The notes beneath the pieces are model-generated. The model worked only from the letters and a program-made list of their open reading frames with translations, was not told the origin of the DNA and did no database searches. The position numbers and the translations under genes were made by a program. This document shows positions 13,217-20,757 of a stretch of DNA of 23,412 bases, in pieces (positions within the stretch are counted from its first letter, which is position 1; each line of letters starts with the position of its first letter). The DNA comes from an uncultured beta proteobacterium (GTDB taxonomy: Bacteria > Pseudomonadota > Gammaproteobacteria > Burkholderiales > Rhodocyclaceae), in assembly GCA_903933395.1 (NCBI GenBank), contig CAIZKA010000274.1:1-23412 (forward strand). The letters run 5' to 3'.

Positions 13217-14331
13217 GAGATGCTCCCGTTTGGTGTCCGGAAAACTGCGCCGGAATTGCTTTGTGCGGATGAATCTGCCGCTTGCCTGGACTGGTGTCCG
13301 GTTCTCGCCAGCCCGGCAACGGCAATTGCCGGCGCACAACTTGCCAGCCAATGTTCGGTCGCGGGTGCGAAATCGATGTAGTGCGAAAAATCGACATAAG
13401 GTCGCTTGAGCCGTTCGGCCAGTTCCAGCACCAGGAAGCGGCCGACACCCGCACCTATCAACGGGGCGCCTTCGTCCAGGGTTTCGCGCGAAAGTACCCG
13501 GGCAATGGCGTCGGCAATCCGTCGCAACTGGCGCTCGGCGACGTATTCGGCGCAGCGGCGCCACGCGCCGGGGGATGCGGATTCCATATCGCGGCCCAGC
13601 ATGCGTGCAAAGCGACGGGCGCTGTCAACGACGCTTTTGCCCCCGTTGTCGGCTGCGGGCAACTGGTCGGCATCGACAGGCAGCCGTTGGCAAAGACGAT
13701 AAACATCTGCCATCACGGCAAAATGCTCGGCCATCGGCACGACCCATTCGCCATCGAACGGCAGTCGATCGGCAACCGCCATGACCGGCGTGCGCACGAT
13801 GCCGGTGTATACCAGTTCCTGGCATGCCAGTCTTTCGTGATCGTTGCGGCCCAGGGCCTGAATGCCTCCGCGCACCGGGATGATGTCGGTCGTCGTGCTG
13901 CCGATATCGACAATCAGCGCCTGGGGAACGAGCGGGGCAATGAACGCGGCGGTTGCCATCCAGTTTGCCGAAGCGATCTGCTCGACAAGACCCTCGCTGT
14001 CTGCCGGGGATACAAAACCGGCGCCGCCTGCATAGACGCTGACGCGCCCGGCGGGTAGCCGGCTGGCAATGGCATTCAACAATTGGTGCACACCGTCGGC
14101 ACGGCTGGAAAAGAGGTCGACAAGTTCGCCGGTCATCGTTATCGCGTGGCATGCCCCGCGGTCCGGCAGTTCGCCGAGCGCCTGCCCGAGCGCGTCGCGC
14201 AAGTGCGAAAGGCCCTGCCAAAGGGGACAGGGCAATTGCAGAACACGCTCGACCGTGCCATCGCCGTTGAGGTACGCAGCCTTCAGGTGCGCGCCGCCGA
14301 TGTCCCAGCCGATGTAATCACTCGTCCGCAT
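13204..14331 (-). CDS. MfnF-like methanofuran synthase (hydantoinase/oxoprolinase-related, H4MPT-linked C1 protein)
   Basis: A 375-residue protein of the ASKHA-like hydantoinase/oxoprolinase-related group that marks H4MPT-linked C1 pathways. In methanogens the homologue MfnF joins the aminomethylfuran diphosphate to gamma-glutamyl-tyramine. Visible motifs: GWDIGGAHLKAAY (8-20), the phosphate-binding loop with Asp10; VIDIGSTTTDIIPV near 140-153, the second phosphate loop; QELVYTGIVRTPV; and GAPLIGAGVGRFL near 291-303. Its ATG overlaps the MfnD-like gene by 14 bases and its end overlaps the kinase gene by 13-14 bases, so the operon is tightly coupled. The final ~25 residues are polar and probably variable. 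Tyramine supply (MfnA-type decarboxylase) is not in this window. Confidence 0.85.
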   Translation of the reverse strand: MRTSDYIGWDIGGAHLKAAYLNGDGTVERVLQLPCPLWQGLSHLRDALGQALGELPDRGACHAITMTGELVDLFSSRADGVHQLLNAIASRLPAGRVSVYAGGAGFVSPADSEGLVEQIASANWMATAAFIAPLVPQALIVDIGSTTTDIIPVRGGIQALGRNDHERLACQELVYTGIVRTPVMAVADRLPFDGEWVVPMAEHFAVMADVYRLCQRLPVDADQLPAADNGGKSVVDSARRFARMLGRDMESASPGAWRRCAEYVAERQLRRIADAIARVLSRETLDEGAPLIGAGVGRFLVLELAERLKRPYVDFSHYIDFAPATEHWLASCAPAIAVAGLARTGHQSRQAADSSAQSNSGAVFRTPNGSISCGS

Positions 14332-15316
14332 CGCCCGTCTCGATCTCGACCCGGGTGCCGACCGGCAAGGGCGGCAGGGACTTCATCCCGTCGGCGCGCA
14401 TGGCAAGAATGCGCGCCGCTGTATTGATCCCGAGCGCCCGCGTCAGCCCGGCGTAGGACGTTGTCACGCGCGGGTTTATTTCGACCACAACCGGCCCGCC
14501 GGAAGTCTCGATCAGGTCTATTCCTACATAACCCCAAAGGCCGGGAATGGCTCCGGCAATTGCCGATGCCAATCCGCGGTAGGTCTGTCGTCCGACCGGA
14601 TCGGCGTTGACGACCACGCCGCGGAATTCGAAGATCCCGCCGACGGGGCGCACACGCTGGGTGTTGCAGGAAATGATATCGACCGCCCCGGCCGCGCAAA
14701 GGATCGACAGGCTTAGTGCCTCGCCGGCGATATACGGTTGCACCACAAATCTGTTCGAGCCATTCCGGGACCACCATGCCGATGCCGCAGTGCGACTGAA
14801 CAGCAGGGTTGCGACACAGCCCGCGCCGTCGTCGGGCTTGATGACCAGATCCTCGTATTGGTCCGGAACCTCCGCCGGAGTTCGATAGGTCGGAACAACG
14901 GCAATCCCCTGCCGCGCAAGGATGTCAGCAGTTGCCGACTTGCTTGCGCTGACTCGGATAGCCCCGGGAGTGCTGCCAATGACCACAGTTCCACAGGCAT
15001 TCGCGAAACGACACACCCGCTCCAGAACGCCATCCGATTCCGGCGCCACCGGCCAGATCGCGTCTGCCTCGTTCAACCCCCGGCGCAGCACAACTTCGAT
15101 GTCCTCCCCGGGGCCGACGCGCAGGGTACGCACGGGTTCCCGCATGGGGCCAAGCCGGCAGTCCCGCGTTACCACGATTTCCATGCCACCAAGAGTTATG
15201 AGATCATCGACCATGGCTTCGAGCATCAGGCTGCCTTCACTTAGCAGCGATGCCGGCAGCGCTTGATCGGCAAGACCACCGCCGGTGACATGTTCGTAGA
15301 CAAATATCCTCTTGAT
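14318..15316 (-). CDS. ATP-grasp ligase, MfnD-like, with no canonical start codon
   Basis: An ATP-grasp carboxylate-amine ligase of the group containing tyramine-glutamate ligase MfnD, which would add glutamate in furan-cofactor assembly. The conserved N-terminus reads KRIFVYEHVTGGGL and then LPASLLSEGSLMLEAMVDDL; the ATP-grasp core follows with SASKSATADILARQGI, DLVIKPDDGAGCVAT, and the metal-binding end GYVGIDLIETSGGPVVVEINPRVTTSY. No ATG, GTG or TTG lies in frame just before the conserved N-terminus; ATC at 15316 stands where Met is expected, giving 332 residues. The first usable ATG is at 15226 (302 residues, GAAGG upstream), which would cut off conserved residues. Head of the operon MfnD-MfnF-MfnE-HDAC. 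Start assignment is the weak point, not the family. Confidence 0.75.
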   Translation of the reverse strand: MKRIFVYEHVTGGGLADQALPASLLSEGSLMLEAMVDDLITLGGMEIVVTRDCRLGPMREPVRTLRVGPGEDIEVVLRRGLNEADAIWPVAPESDGVLERVCRFANACGTVVIGSTPGAIRVSASKSATADILARQGIAVVPTYRTPAEVPDQYEDLVIKPDDGAGCVATLLFSRTAASAWWSRNGSNRFVVQPYIAGEALSLSILCAAGAVDIISCNTQRVRPVGGIFEFRGVVVNADPVGRQTYRGLASAIAGAIPGLWGYVGIDLIETSGGPVVVEINPRVTTSYAGLTRALGINTAARILAMRADGMKSLPPLPVGTRVEIETGDADE

Positions 15317-15325
15317 GGCACCGCC

Positions 15326-16036
15326 GTGGTTTTCAGCCTGATTCCCGTTGTCGATATTCTTGGCGGCAAAGTCGTCCGCGCGCTGAGAGGCGATCGGGCC
15401 AGCTACCGGCCGATGGTTAGCAAGCTTTGTCCTGGCAGCGCGCCCGGAGACGTTGTCGCCGCGCTCCTCGACCTTTACCCGTTCGACCGCCTCTACCTTG
15501 CCGACCTCGATTCGATCCAGGCGCGTGGCGACAACCTTGCAACAATCGAAAGCCTCCATCGGCGTTTCTCCGGCGTCGAAATATGGGCCGACACCGGCAT
15601 CGCCGATAGCGCCGCCCTCCTCGAATGGAAGGCACGCGGGCTCGGAGTGGCCGTAATCGGCAGCGAGAGCCTGTCCTCCGGTGCCTTTGCCGCGGGCATC
15701 CGGAATCCGGCCGTTTTGTCGCTCGATTTTCGCGACGACCGCTTCATCGGTCCGCAGGCCATGCTCTCCGACGCTTCTCTTTGGCCAAGCAAAGTCATCG
15801 TCATGACACTTGCCCGGGTGGGAAGCGGGCTTGGACCTGATCTTGAAAGACTCTCCGGATTTGTCGCCCGGGCCGATGGGCGCGAGATATTCGCAGCCGG
15901 CGGCGTGCGCCATGCCGCCGACCTCGATGCGCTTTACCAATGCGGGGCTGCGGGCGTGCTCCTGGCGAGTGCCCTGCATGATGGCTGCCTGGGTCATTCC
16001 GACCTCGCCCGCTGGACCCGGTCAGGACAGGGCTGA
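15326..16036 (+). CDS. HisA/HisF-related TIM-barrel protein of H4MPT gene clusters
   Basis: A 236-residue (beta/alpha)8 protein related to the histidine-synthesis isomerase HisA. It begins FSLIPVVDILGGKVVRALRGDRA, matching the HisA opening I-P-x-I-D-x-x-x-G-x-x-V, and carries LYLADLDSIQARGDN near 60-74, EIWADTGI, VLSLDFRDDRF and EIFAAGGVRHAADLDAL in the second half. Histidine genes are absent here; a HisA-like protein recurs in methanogen and methylotroph H4MPT clusters and probably serves cofactor synthesis, reaction unknown. GTG at 15326 is chosen as the codon next to the conserved start; ATG at 15290 is also in frame. Its head faces the MfnD-like gene and its tail overlaps the PTPS-fusion gene by 15 bases. 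Confidence 0.78.
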   Translation: MVFSLIPVVDILGGKVVRALRGDRASYRPMVSKLCPGSAPGDVVAALLDLYPFDRLYLADLDSIQARGDNLATIESLHRRFSGVEIWADTGIADSAALLEWKARGLGVAVIGSESLSSGAFAAGIRNPAVLSLDFRDDRFIGPQAMLSDASLWPSKVIVMTLARVGSGLGPDLERLSGFVARADGREIFAAGGVRHAADLDALYQCGAAGVLLASALHDGCLGHSDLARWTRSGQG

Positions 16037-17269
16037 ACGAACCCGGCCATGCGCGCGATGCGACTCGCCGGCATGTGGGTCGAGCAGCGAGCGCCACGGC
16101 GAGCGCCCCAGCGCTTCCTGCTGGAACCAGGTCAGCATGGAGTTTCTTCCACTGGCCTGAAACTCGGCGAGACTCGGCCCAGTGTAACGGCACCAGGACT
16201 GCGGCGTTTCATGGAGTTCCAGTTCAGCGAGGGCCGGCAGGTGTTCGATCAGGCGCTCCCAAATGAACACGCACATCAGTTCGGTTGTCGAGCGCCACGC
16301 CAGTTCGGCGGCAACATAGTTCAGATGGTGGTGATCGAACAACTCGACGACCTCTCGTGTCACCACCCTCTTGAGGTAACCATAGTCCACCACGCACCCG
16401 GTGATGGGGTCGATCCGGCCCCGCACCTTGACCCGCAGCACATAGCGCCCGCCGTGCTGGTTGGAACACTTGGCCGGGTGATCGGTAATGAAATGCGCCG
16501 AATCGAATGAAAGCTCCTTGGCTACCGTAATCTCAGGAGTCACTGCATTGAAGCGGTCCCATACGCCGGGCATCACGCGCAGTTGCGGTTCGAGCGCCGC
16601 CAGCACGCAGTGGCTGTCGGCGGGTGTCATGGTCCTCAGGAGCACGGACTCTTCACTGTCGCCGCTCAGGCAGTGCATGGCGACGCCATGCTCGCGCTCT
16701 AGCCAGGCGGCGATTTCCTCGGCGTCGGAGCGCCGCTTCAGGTCAAGAAACAGATAGCCCGCCTGCAATTCACCGCAATGCGCGACGCATACGGCAAGAG
16801 CAGTGGCGAAATCAGGCGGCGGGACAGGGGTCATGGCATCACGCGGCCGCCCCAGCAAATTCCGGCGCAATGAACGCAACCGGTTGCGGGCCACAACCCG
16901 GTTGGTCGATTCGTCGAATTCATAGTCCTGGCAAAAGCGGAAACCGTATTCGGTCAGGGAACTCAGATCCCAAAGAAGTAGGTCTAGCCACCGAATGCCG
17001 CCGGGAATTTCGGCAAACTCTCCTTCGCTGCCAAGAAGGCCGGCCAAACGGAGACCTTCGAGCACGGCGCGTGCCGATTCGCCGGGAACGTGCGTTATGG
17101 AGATGAAATCGGCTGCCCTCGGACGCTGATTCAACTGGTCGGTGCTGACCAGCAATTCAAGGGGCAGGCAATGCCTTATGGCGTACTCCTGCAGCGTCAG
17201 GCCGCTGCATGCAATCAGATGCTCATCGTCAATCCTTGAAACATCGTGATCACAATTCAGGCACTTCAT
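16022..17269 (-). CDS. Zinc-motif domain fused to a PTPS/QueD-like domain
   Basis: A 415-residue two-part protein. The first ~45 residues hold Cys3-x2-Cys6, His17, Cys21, GLTLQEYAIRHCLPLEL; this resembles the short C-x2-C ... G-L-T-x2-E-Y motif of Ros/MucR-type and related zinc-binding DNA proteins. Residues 50-245 match nothing I know. Residues 247-365 form a PTPS domain: LSFDSAHFI (His259), KCSNQHGGRY (Cys268, His272, Gly274), VVDYGYLK and LFDHHHLNYV. Where normal PTPS has H-G-H, this one has H-G-G, losing one zinc ligand. ATG at 17269 has GGAG seven bases upstream. It follows fae after 115 bases, so a pterin role in H4MPT synthesis is likely; exact activity is open. Confidence 0.75.
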   Translation of the reverse strand: MKCLNCDHDVSRIDDEHLIACSGLTLQEYAIRHCLPLELLVSTDQLNQRPRAADFISITHVPGESARAVLEGLRLAGLLGSEGEFAEIPGGIRWLDLLLWDLSSLTEYGFRFCQDYEFDESTNRVVARNRLRSLRRNLLGRPRDAMTPVPPPDFATALAVCVAHCGELQAGYLFLDLKRRSDAEEIAAWLEREHGVAMHCLSGDSEESVLLRTMTPADSHCVLAALEPQLRVMPGVWDRFNAVTPEITVAKELSFDSAHFITDHPAKCSNQHGGRYVLRVKVRGRIDPITGCVVDYGYLKRVVTREVVELFDHHHLNYVAAELAWRSTTELMCVFIWERLIEHLPALAELELHETPQSWCRYTGPSLAEFQASGRNSMLTWFQQEALGRSPWRSLLDPHAGESHRAHGRVRSALS

Positions 17270-17341
17270 AGGAATTCTCCATGCCGGGGTACGCGTTTCT
17301 TGCGAACTGCCTTTGTAATCGGCAACCTTCGCTGCGACGCC

Positions 17342-17365
17342 CCGCCAGGCCGTTTGGCCTGGCGG
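17342..17365 (-). terminator. Perfect 10-base-pair hairpin between fae and the PTPS-fusion gene
   Basis: CCGCCAGGCC (17342-17351) and GGCCTGGCGG (17356-17365) pair fully around a GTTT loop, about 20 bases after the fae stop. It is a very stable stem but no T-run follows on the minus strand. It could terminate, protect the fae message from 3' decay, or lower readthrough into the PTPS-fusion gene. Confidence 0.6.
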
Positions 17366-17384
17366 AACGGGCAGTGAATGGTGC

Positions 17385-17897
17385 TTACAGGTGCGCGGCG
17401 AACGGGTGACCGGCAGCGCCCTTTTTGGCGACAACTTCAGCGGCCTTCGGTTCGCGGGCAACGGCACGCTTGAGCGCCTCCTTGGTGGCAGCGTAGTTGT
17501 AGTCCTGGATCTTGGTATCGTCCTCGGCCAGCCAGTGAATGAATACGCCGACGCAAATGAACAGGTCGTCGGCCTCGGCGGCGGGGATGGTGCCATCCTC
17601 GACGCAGTCAGCAACGGCCATGGCGACGGCGCGCTGCGCCGGACCAAACATCTGCACTGCCTGCTTTGCACCCTTGATGGTCACCTTGTTGAACATCACG
17701 GTGTTCGGCTTGGCGAGCAGGTTGGGGGCAACGACGGCGAGCAGCGACGTGAAGCCATCCTTGTTGTTGCACAGCGTATTGCAAAACGCAGACTCAGCGG
17801 CACTGCCCCGCGGCCCGATGATCAGGTCGATGTGCGCAATCTCATTTCCGTCTCCCACAAGCGATTCACCTACCAGAACGCGATCGATTACAGCCAT
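17385..17897 (-). CDS. fae: Formaldehyde-activating enzyme Fae
   Basis: Catalyses condensation of formaldehyde with (dephospho)H4MPT to methylene-H4MPT in the cytoplasm. The 170-residue sequence is a near-textbook Fae: GESLVGDGNEIAHIDLIIGP (10-29) with the active-site histidine (His22), then AFCNTLCNNKDGFTSLLAVV, PNLLAKPNTVMFNKVTIK and DDLFICVGVFIHWLAEDD. Length equals that of methylotroph Fae. The ATG at 17897 has a strong AAGGAGT upstream, the best ribosome binding site in the island, consistent with the high expression usual for Fae. Only 12 bases separate it from the CitG-like gene, so it belongs to the mptG-mtdB-mch operon. A stable hairpin follows it. Confidence 0.97.
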   Translation of the reverse strand: MAVIDRVLVGESLVGDGNEIAHIDLIIGPRGSAAESAFCNTLCNNKDGFTSLLAVVAPNLLAKPNTVMFNKVTIKGAKQAVQMFGPAQRAVAMAVADCVEDGTIPAAEADDLFICVGVFIHWLAEDDTKIQDYNYAATKEALKRAVAREPKAAEVVAKKGAAGHPFAAHL

Positions 17898-17903
17898 TTT
17901 GTT

Positions 17904-17910
17904 ACTCCTT
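17904..17910 (-). promoter_or_regulatory. Strong ribosome binding site of fae
   Basis: The minus strand reads AAGGAGTaacaaaATG. It overlaps the stop codon region of the CitG-like gene, giving fae its own strong translation start within the operon. Confidence 0.8.
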
Positions 17911-18851
17911 TATAAAGGTTGATGAAACTCGCGGGCAAGCGCCCGCGGGGGGCAAATGCCGCCGGCCAACTCGGCCGGCGGTTCATTCGCAATCTTGTCG
18001 AGCGCCTCTTGCAGGCGCACGGCTAAGAATACGGCAACAGTGAGATCGGCGCTCGTGCCGGGATTGATGCCGCGGTCTTTCAGCGACGCATCAAACTCCA
18101 GCAACAAAGGCATGGCCGCCTCGGGCGACGTTGCTACGAATTTTGTCCGTATCCGCCGTGCCTCGAGGCAGACCGCATTGGCCACGTCCGGGCCGTGCTT
18201 GCGGACAATATGTGTGTCGGGCCACTGTCCGAGCAAGCCGAGAAAAACATCGACCGCCGCCCAGTCTTCGCCTGCATGGCGGTGCAGTGCCAGTTCCGCG
18301 AGCGGCACGCCGAAGGCGAAAATATCCTCATAACCGGTGGCATATTGACGGGCAATCCGATCACGCACTGAAGCCTGCCGCATCGCTGTGCCGAGGTCTG
18401 TAGAGGCCGGCCCGCGAACATCGTGCTGCGCGCTATCGCCCAGACCGCCGGGAGCAGCGAGACGGATGGCCGCAAAGGCCCGTTCGGCGTCATCAACCGA
18501 GAGCCCGCGAAGAATTGGTTCGAGGCGGCTGCGCAAATCAGTCACCGGCATGCGGCTCAGCGCTGCCTGCACCAGCGGCGCGAGCAGGAGGATTATTCCA
18601 AGGTTGGTGTTGCAACGGACCGCAGTCCTGGTTGCCGTGACCGAGTCAAGAATACGCTCGCCGACCGTTGCGCCGTCGCGCACCAGCGGCTCCACAATCG
18701 CCTTGGCGCTTTGCACGAAATGCTCTGCAGTCATGCCGTGGCCGGGCGAAGCGAAGCTTACGTTGCCCGGCTTGAATGCCCGGACATCGAGTTCGCAGAC
18801 GTCCTCGACAAGCGCGGAAATCTGACCCGGGACGAGAGCGAGCCTATTCAT
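17910..18851 (-). CDS. Triphosphoribosyl-dephospho-CoA synthase (CitG/MdcB) family protein
   Basis: A 313-residue CitG/MdcB-like protein. Family members transfer a ribosyl-phosphate unit from ATP to dephospho-CoA, releasing adenine, to make the prosthetic group of citrate lyase or malonate decarboxylase. Visible motifs: DVRAFKPGNVSFASPGHGMT (the K-P-G-x-V-x4-x-G-x-H site), CNTNLGIILLLAPL and DRGINPGTSADLTVAVFLA near the end. No citrate lyase or malonate decarboxylase genes lie here; homologues recur in H4MPT clusters, so ribosylation during methanopterin side-chain synthesis is a fair inference. The ATG overlaps the RimK-like stop by four bases (ATGA), and fae follows at once. Substrate unproven. 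Confidence 0.85.
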   Translation of the reverse strand: MNRLALVPGQISALVEDVCELDVRAFKPGNVSFASPGHGMTAEHFVQSAKAIVEPLVRDGATVGERILDSVTATRTAVRCNTNLGIILLLAPLVQAALSRMPVTDLRSRLEPILRGLSVDDAERAFAAIRLAAPGGLGDSAQHDVRGPASTDLGTAMRQASVRDRIARQYATGYEDIFAFGVPLAELALHRHAGEDWAAVDVFLGLLGQWPDTHIVRKHGPDVANAVCLEARRIRTKFVATSPEAAMPLLLEFDASLKDRGINPGTSADLTVAVFLAVRLQEALDKIANEPPAELAGGICPPRALAREFHQPL

Positions 18852-19750
18852 CTGGCGCCCATCAGTTGCAACGGGAACGCATGCGCGAGCAGATCGTCCA
18901 CGAGCGCCTGCGCGATGTTCAAACTGCAAACGGTCTGAAGGCCTTTCCAGGCAGGAATGCTATTGACTTCGATCACCGAGTACCCGGCTGCCGGATCACG
19001 GATAACGTCGATACCGGCATAATCCATGCCGAGTGTCCGCGATGCTTCTTCCGCCAGTTTTCCTAACCGGGGCGTCAGTTCGGCAGCTTCGCAGTCTGCG
19101 CCTTGCGCAACGTTGTTGATCCATGTCTTGCCGCGACGGATCATCGCCGCGACTGCGCGACCGCCAATCACAAACACCCGCCAGTCGTGCCAATTGCCCT
19201 CGCCGCAGTCTATGAAACGTTGCAGGTAAAAAACCCCGTTCATCTCATTCGCCGATGGCAGGTCACGGATGTCGACGATGCGGCGCAGACCCTTGCCCTG
19301 GGAGCCGAACAATGGTTTCAGCACGAGTTCGCGACCGGCTGCCGTTTCCCGCATCACCAGGGCGCGTGTCGCCGGCTCTGACTCGCTGACCCACGTGGGA
19401 GGCGTCGGGATGCTGCGCGATTTGAGCAGAAAACTGGTCATCGACTTGTCGACGCTGCGCTCGATTGACCGGGCATCGTTGTAGACCGGCACGCCGAGTT
19501 CCTGCAGCGCATGCAGGACTCCCAGGCGCAGCGTGATCTGCTCAAGCGTCCCGGCCGAGATGCTGCGCACGAAAACTCCATCGGGCAGCCCTTCGAATCC
19601 GGGAATGATCAGTCCATGCGGTGCGCTGATGTCGAATCGACAGCCGGAGAGCGAAACGAACGTGGCTTCACAGCCGCGCAGGGAAAAAGCGGCCCGCAGT
19701 TCATCTCCGTGCCAGCCGGGATCATCGGTCATGATCGCAAAGCGACGCAT
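18848..19750 (-). CDS. RimK-type ATP-grasp ligase
   Basis: A 300-residue ATP-grasp enzyme of the RimK group, which add glutamate or similar amino acids to a carboxylate. Motifs: SVDKSMTSFLLKSRSIPTP, ELVLKPLFGSQGKGL (the ATP-binding glycine-rich loop), FYLQRFIDCG, WRVFVIGGRAVAAMIRR, and the metal site DYAGIDVIRD ... YSVIEVNSIPAWKGLQ. In methanogens the RimK relative MptN glutamylates H4MPT; here it could glutamylate the pterin or furan cofactor. The ATG at 19750 shares one base with the mch stop (TGATG); a GTG just before it, at 19753, is also possible. It overlaps the CitG-like gene by four bases at its end. Confidence 0.85.
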   Translation of the reverse strand: MRRFAIMTDDPGWHGDELRAAFSLRGCEATFVSLSGCRFDISAPHGLIIPGFEGLPDGVFVRSISAGTLEQITLRLGVLHALQELGVPVYNDARSIERSVDKSMTSFLLKSRSIPTPPTWVSESEPATRALVMRETAAGRELVLKPLFGSQGKGLRRIVDIRDLPSANEMNGVFYLQRFIDCGEGNWHDWRVFVIGGRAVAAMIRRGKTWINNVAQGADCEAAELTPRLGKLAEEASRTLGMDYAGIDVIRDPAAGYSVIEVNSIPAWKGLQTVCSLNIAQALVDDLLAHAFPLQLMGAR

Positions 19751-20757
19751 CACGCAATGCTCCCGAAGGACTTGTCGAGCAGATCCTCGTCAAAGTGACC
19801 GGCATGGAAAGTGTGACCGGAGTCGATCGCAGTAACGGCTACCCGCGCGGGAGCAAATAGCTGAGGGTCGATCTGGTAGAAGTCAAACTTGCATGCCTTG
19901 AAAATTTCCGCAAAGGGCCTGCCATAGTCCCTCGAAGTAGTGCAGGAAAGCGCTTTCGCCAGGTCTGCGGCAGCCGCCATGCCGCCGCGAACGAAAAGAT
20001 GAACGTCACCTCCGAAGAGAATGGCGTCGTTCGTCCTGCCCATCGCCGTCAGAAAATCCGGGGCCGGGGGCGGCAGAGGTGCGCTGCCGACACCGTCGAT
20101 AATTTGTTCGAGCGGGAATCCCAGGACGTGGGCCTTGTGCAGCGCCACCTCAACCACGCGAGCGACGATCTGGAGTCCCCCGGCAAGGCTGCTGGTGGGC
20201 GTCAAAATCAGAGTCAGGTTTTCGGCCTTGATGCCGCAGTCACGAACGATCTTGGCGACAATTTCCGGCGGCGGCCGCTTGTCGACTTCAAGTACCAGGC
20301 AGGCCGATTCACACTGGTCACGGTATCCGAGTTCCGCGAAAAGCTCCTCTTTGGCTGCCAGAGCGCGCCCAGGACCCGAACCCAGTGCATGAAAGGAACC
20401 TTTTCCCTCACCGTGGGCCAGGCTCCACCCGGCATACTGGCTGCCGAGGCAGGCCAGCACGGGGTTGGTCGTATGGACGGCGACACCCGCCGGCCAGCGA
20501 GTGAAGGAACCGCCCGTCTGCAGATTTACCGTGCCGAGACCTCCGAGGCAAATTTCGGCGATTCGCCGCCCGGCCTCCAGGCTGCCCGATACGCCAATCC
20601 CGCCATCGACAAGAATGCAGCCGTTTTCAAGGCGCTCCACACCGATGCGCAACATCGCGGCATCAAGGATCAAGGCTGCCACCAGCGGTGCGGCAAGTTC
20701 GCCGACACTGGGCCATGCGGCCGCCAGCGCTCTCTGGGTCTCTGCTGCTTGGGTCAT
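19750..20757 (-). CDS. mch: Methenyl-H4MPT cyclohydrolase Mch
   Basis: Hydrolyses 5,10-methenyl-H4MPT+ to formyl-H4MPT, the step after MtdB in formaldehyde oxidation. The 335-residue protein shows the Mch pattern: GVERLENGCILVDGGIGVSG near 38-57, LGGLGTVNLQ, VAVHTTNPVLACLGSQYAGW, ALGSGPGRALAAKEELFAELGY, and the C-terminal GRTNDAILFGGDVHLFVRG plus PQLFAPARVAVTAIDSGHTF. Length fits the family. The ATG overlaps the preceding ATP-grasp stop by four bases (ATGA), so translation is coupled. Bacterial Mch uses dephospho-H4MPT and implies that the cell makes that cofactor, consistent with the surrounding biosynthetic genes. Confidence 0.97.
   Translation of the reverse strand: MTQAAETQRALAAAWPSVGELAAPLVAALILDAAMLRIGVERLENGCILVDGGIGVSGSLEAGRRIAEICLGGLGTVNLQTGGSFTRWPAGVAVHTTNPVLACLGSQYAGWSLAHGEGKGSFHALGSGPGRALAAKEELFAELGYRDQCESACLVLEVDKRPPPEIVAKIVRDCGIKAENLTLILTPTSSLAGGLQIVARVVEVALHKAHVLGFPLEQIIDGVGSAPLPPPAPDFLTAMGRTNDAILFGGDVHLFVRGGMAAAADLAKALSCTTSRDYGRPFAEIFKACKFDFYQIDPQLFAPARVAVTAIDSGHTFHAGHFDEDLLDKSFGSIA

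Noticed and set aside
15317..15997. Upstream extension of the MfnD-like frame to 15997
   Set aside because: It is antisense to the HisA-like gene and has no homology; conserved residues begin only at about 15313.
17270..17671. Upstream extension of the PTPS-fusion frame into fae
   Set aside because: It is read out of frame over fae and lacks family features; ATG at 17269 has a good GGAG and starts the cysteine motif.
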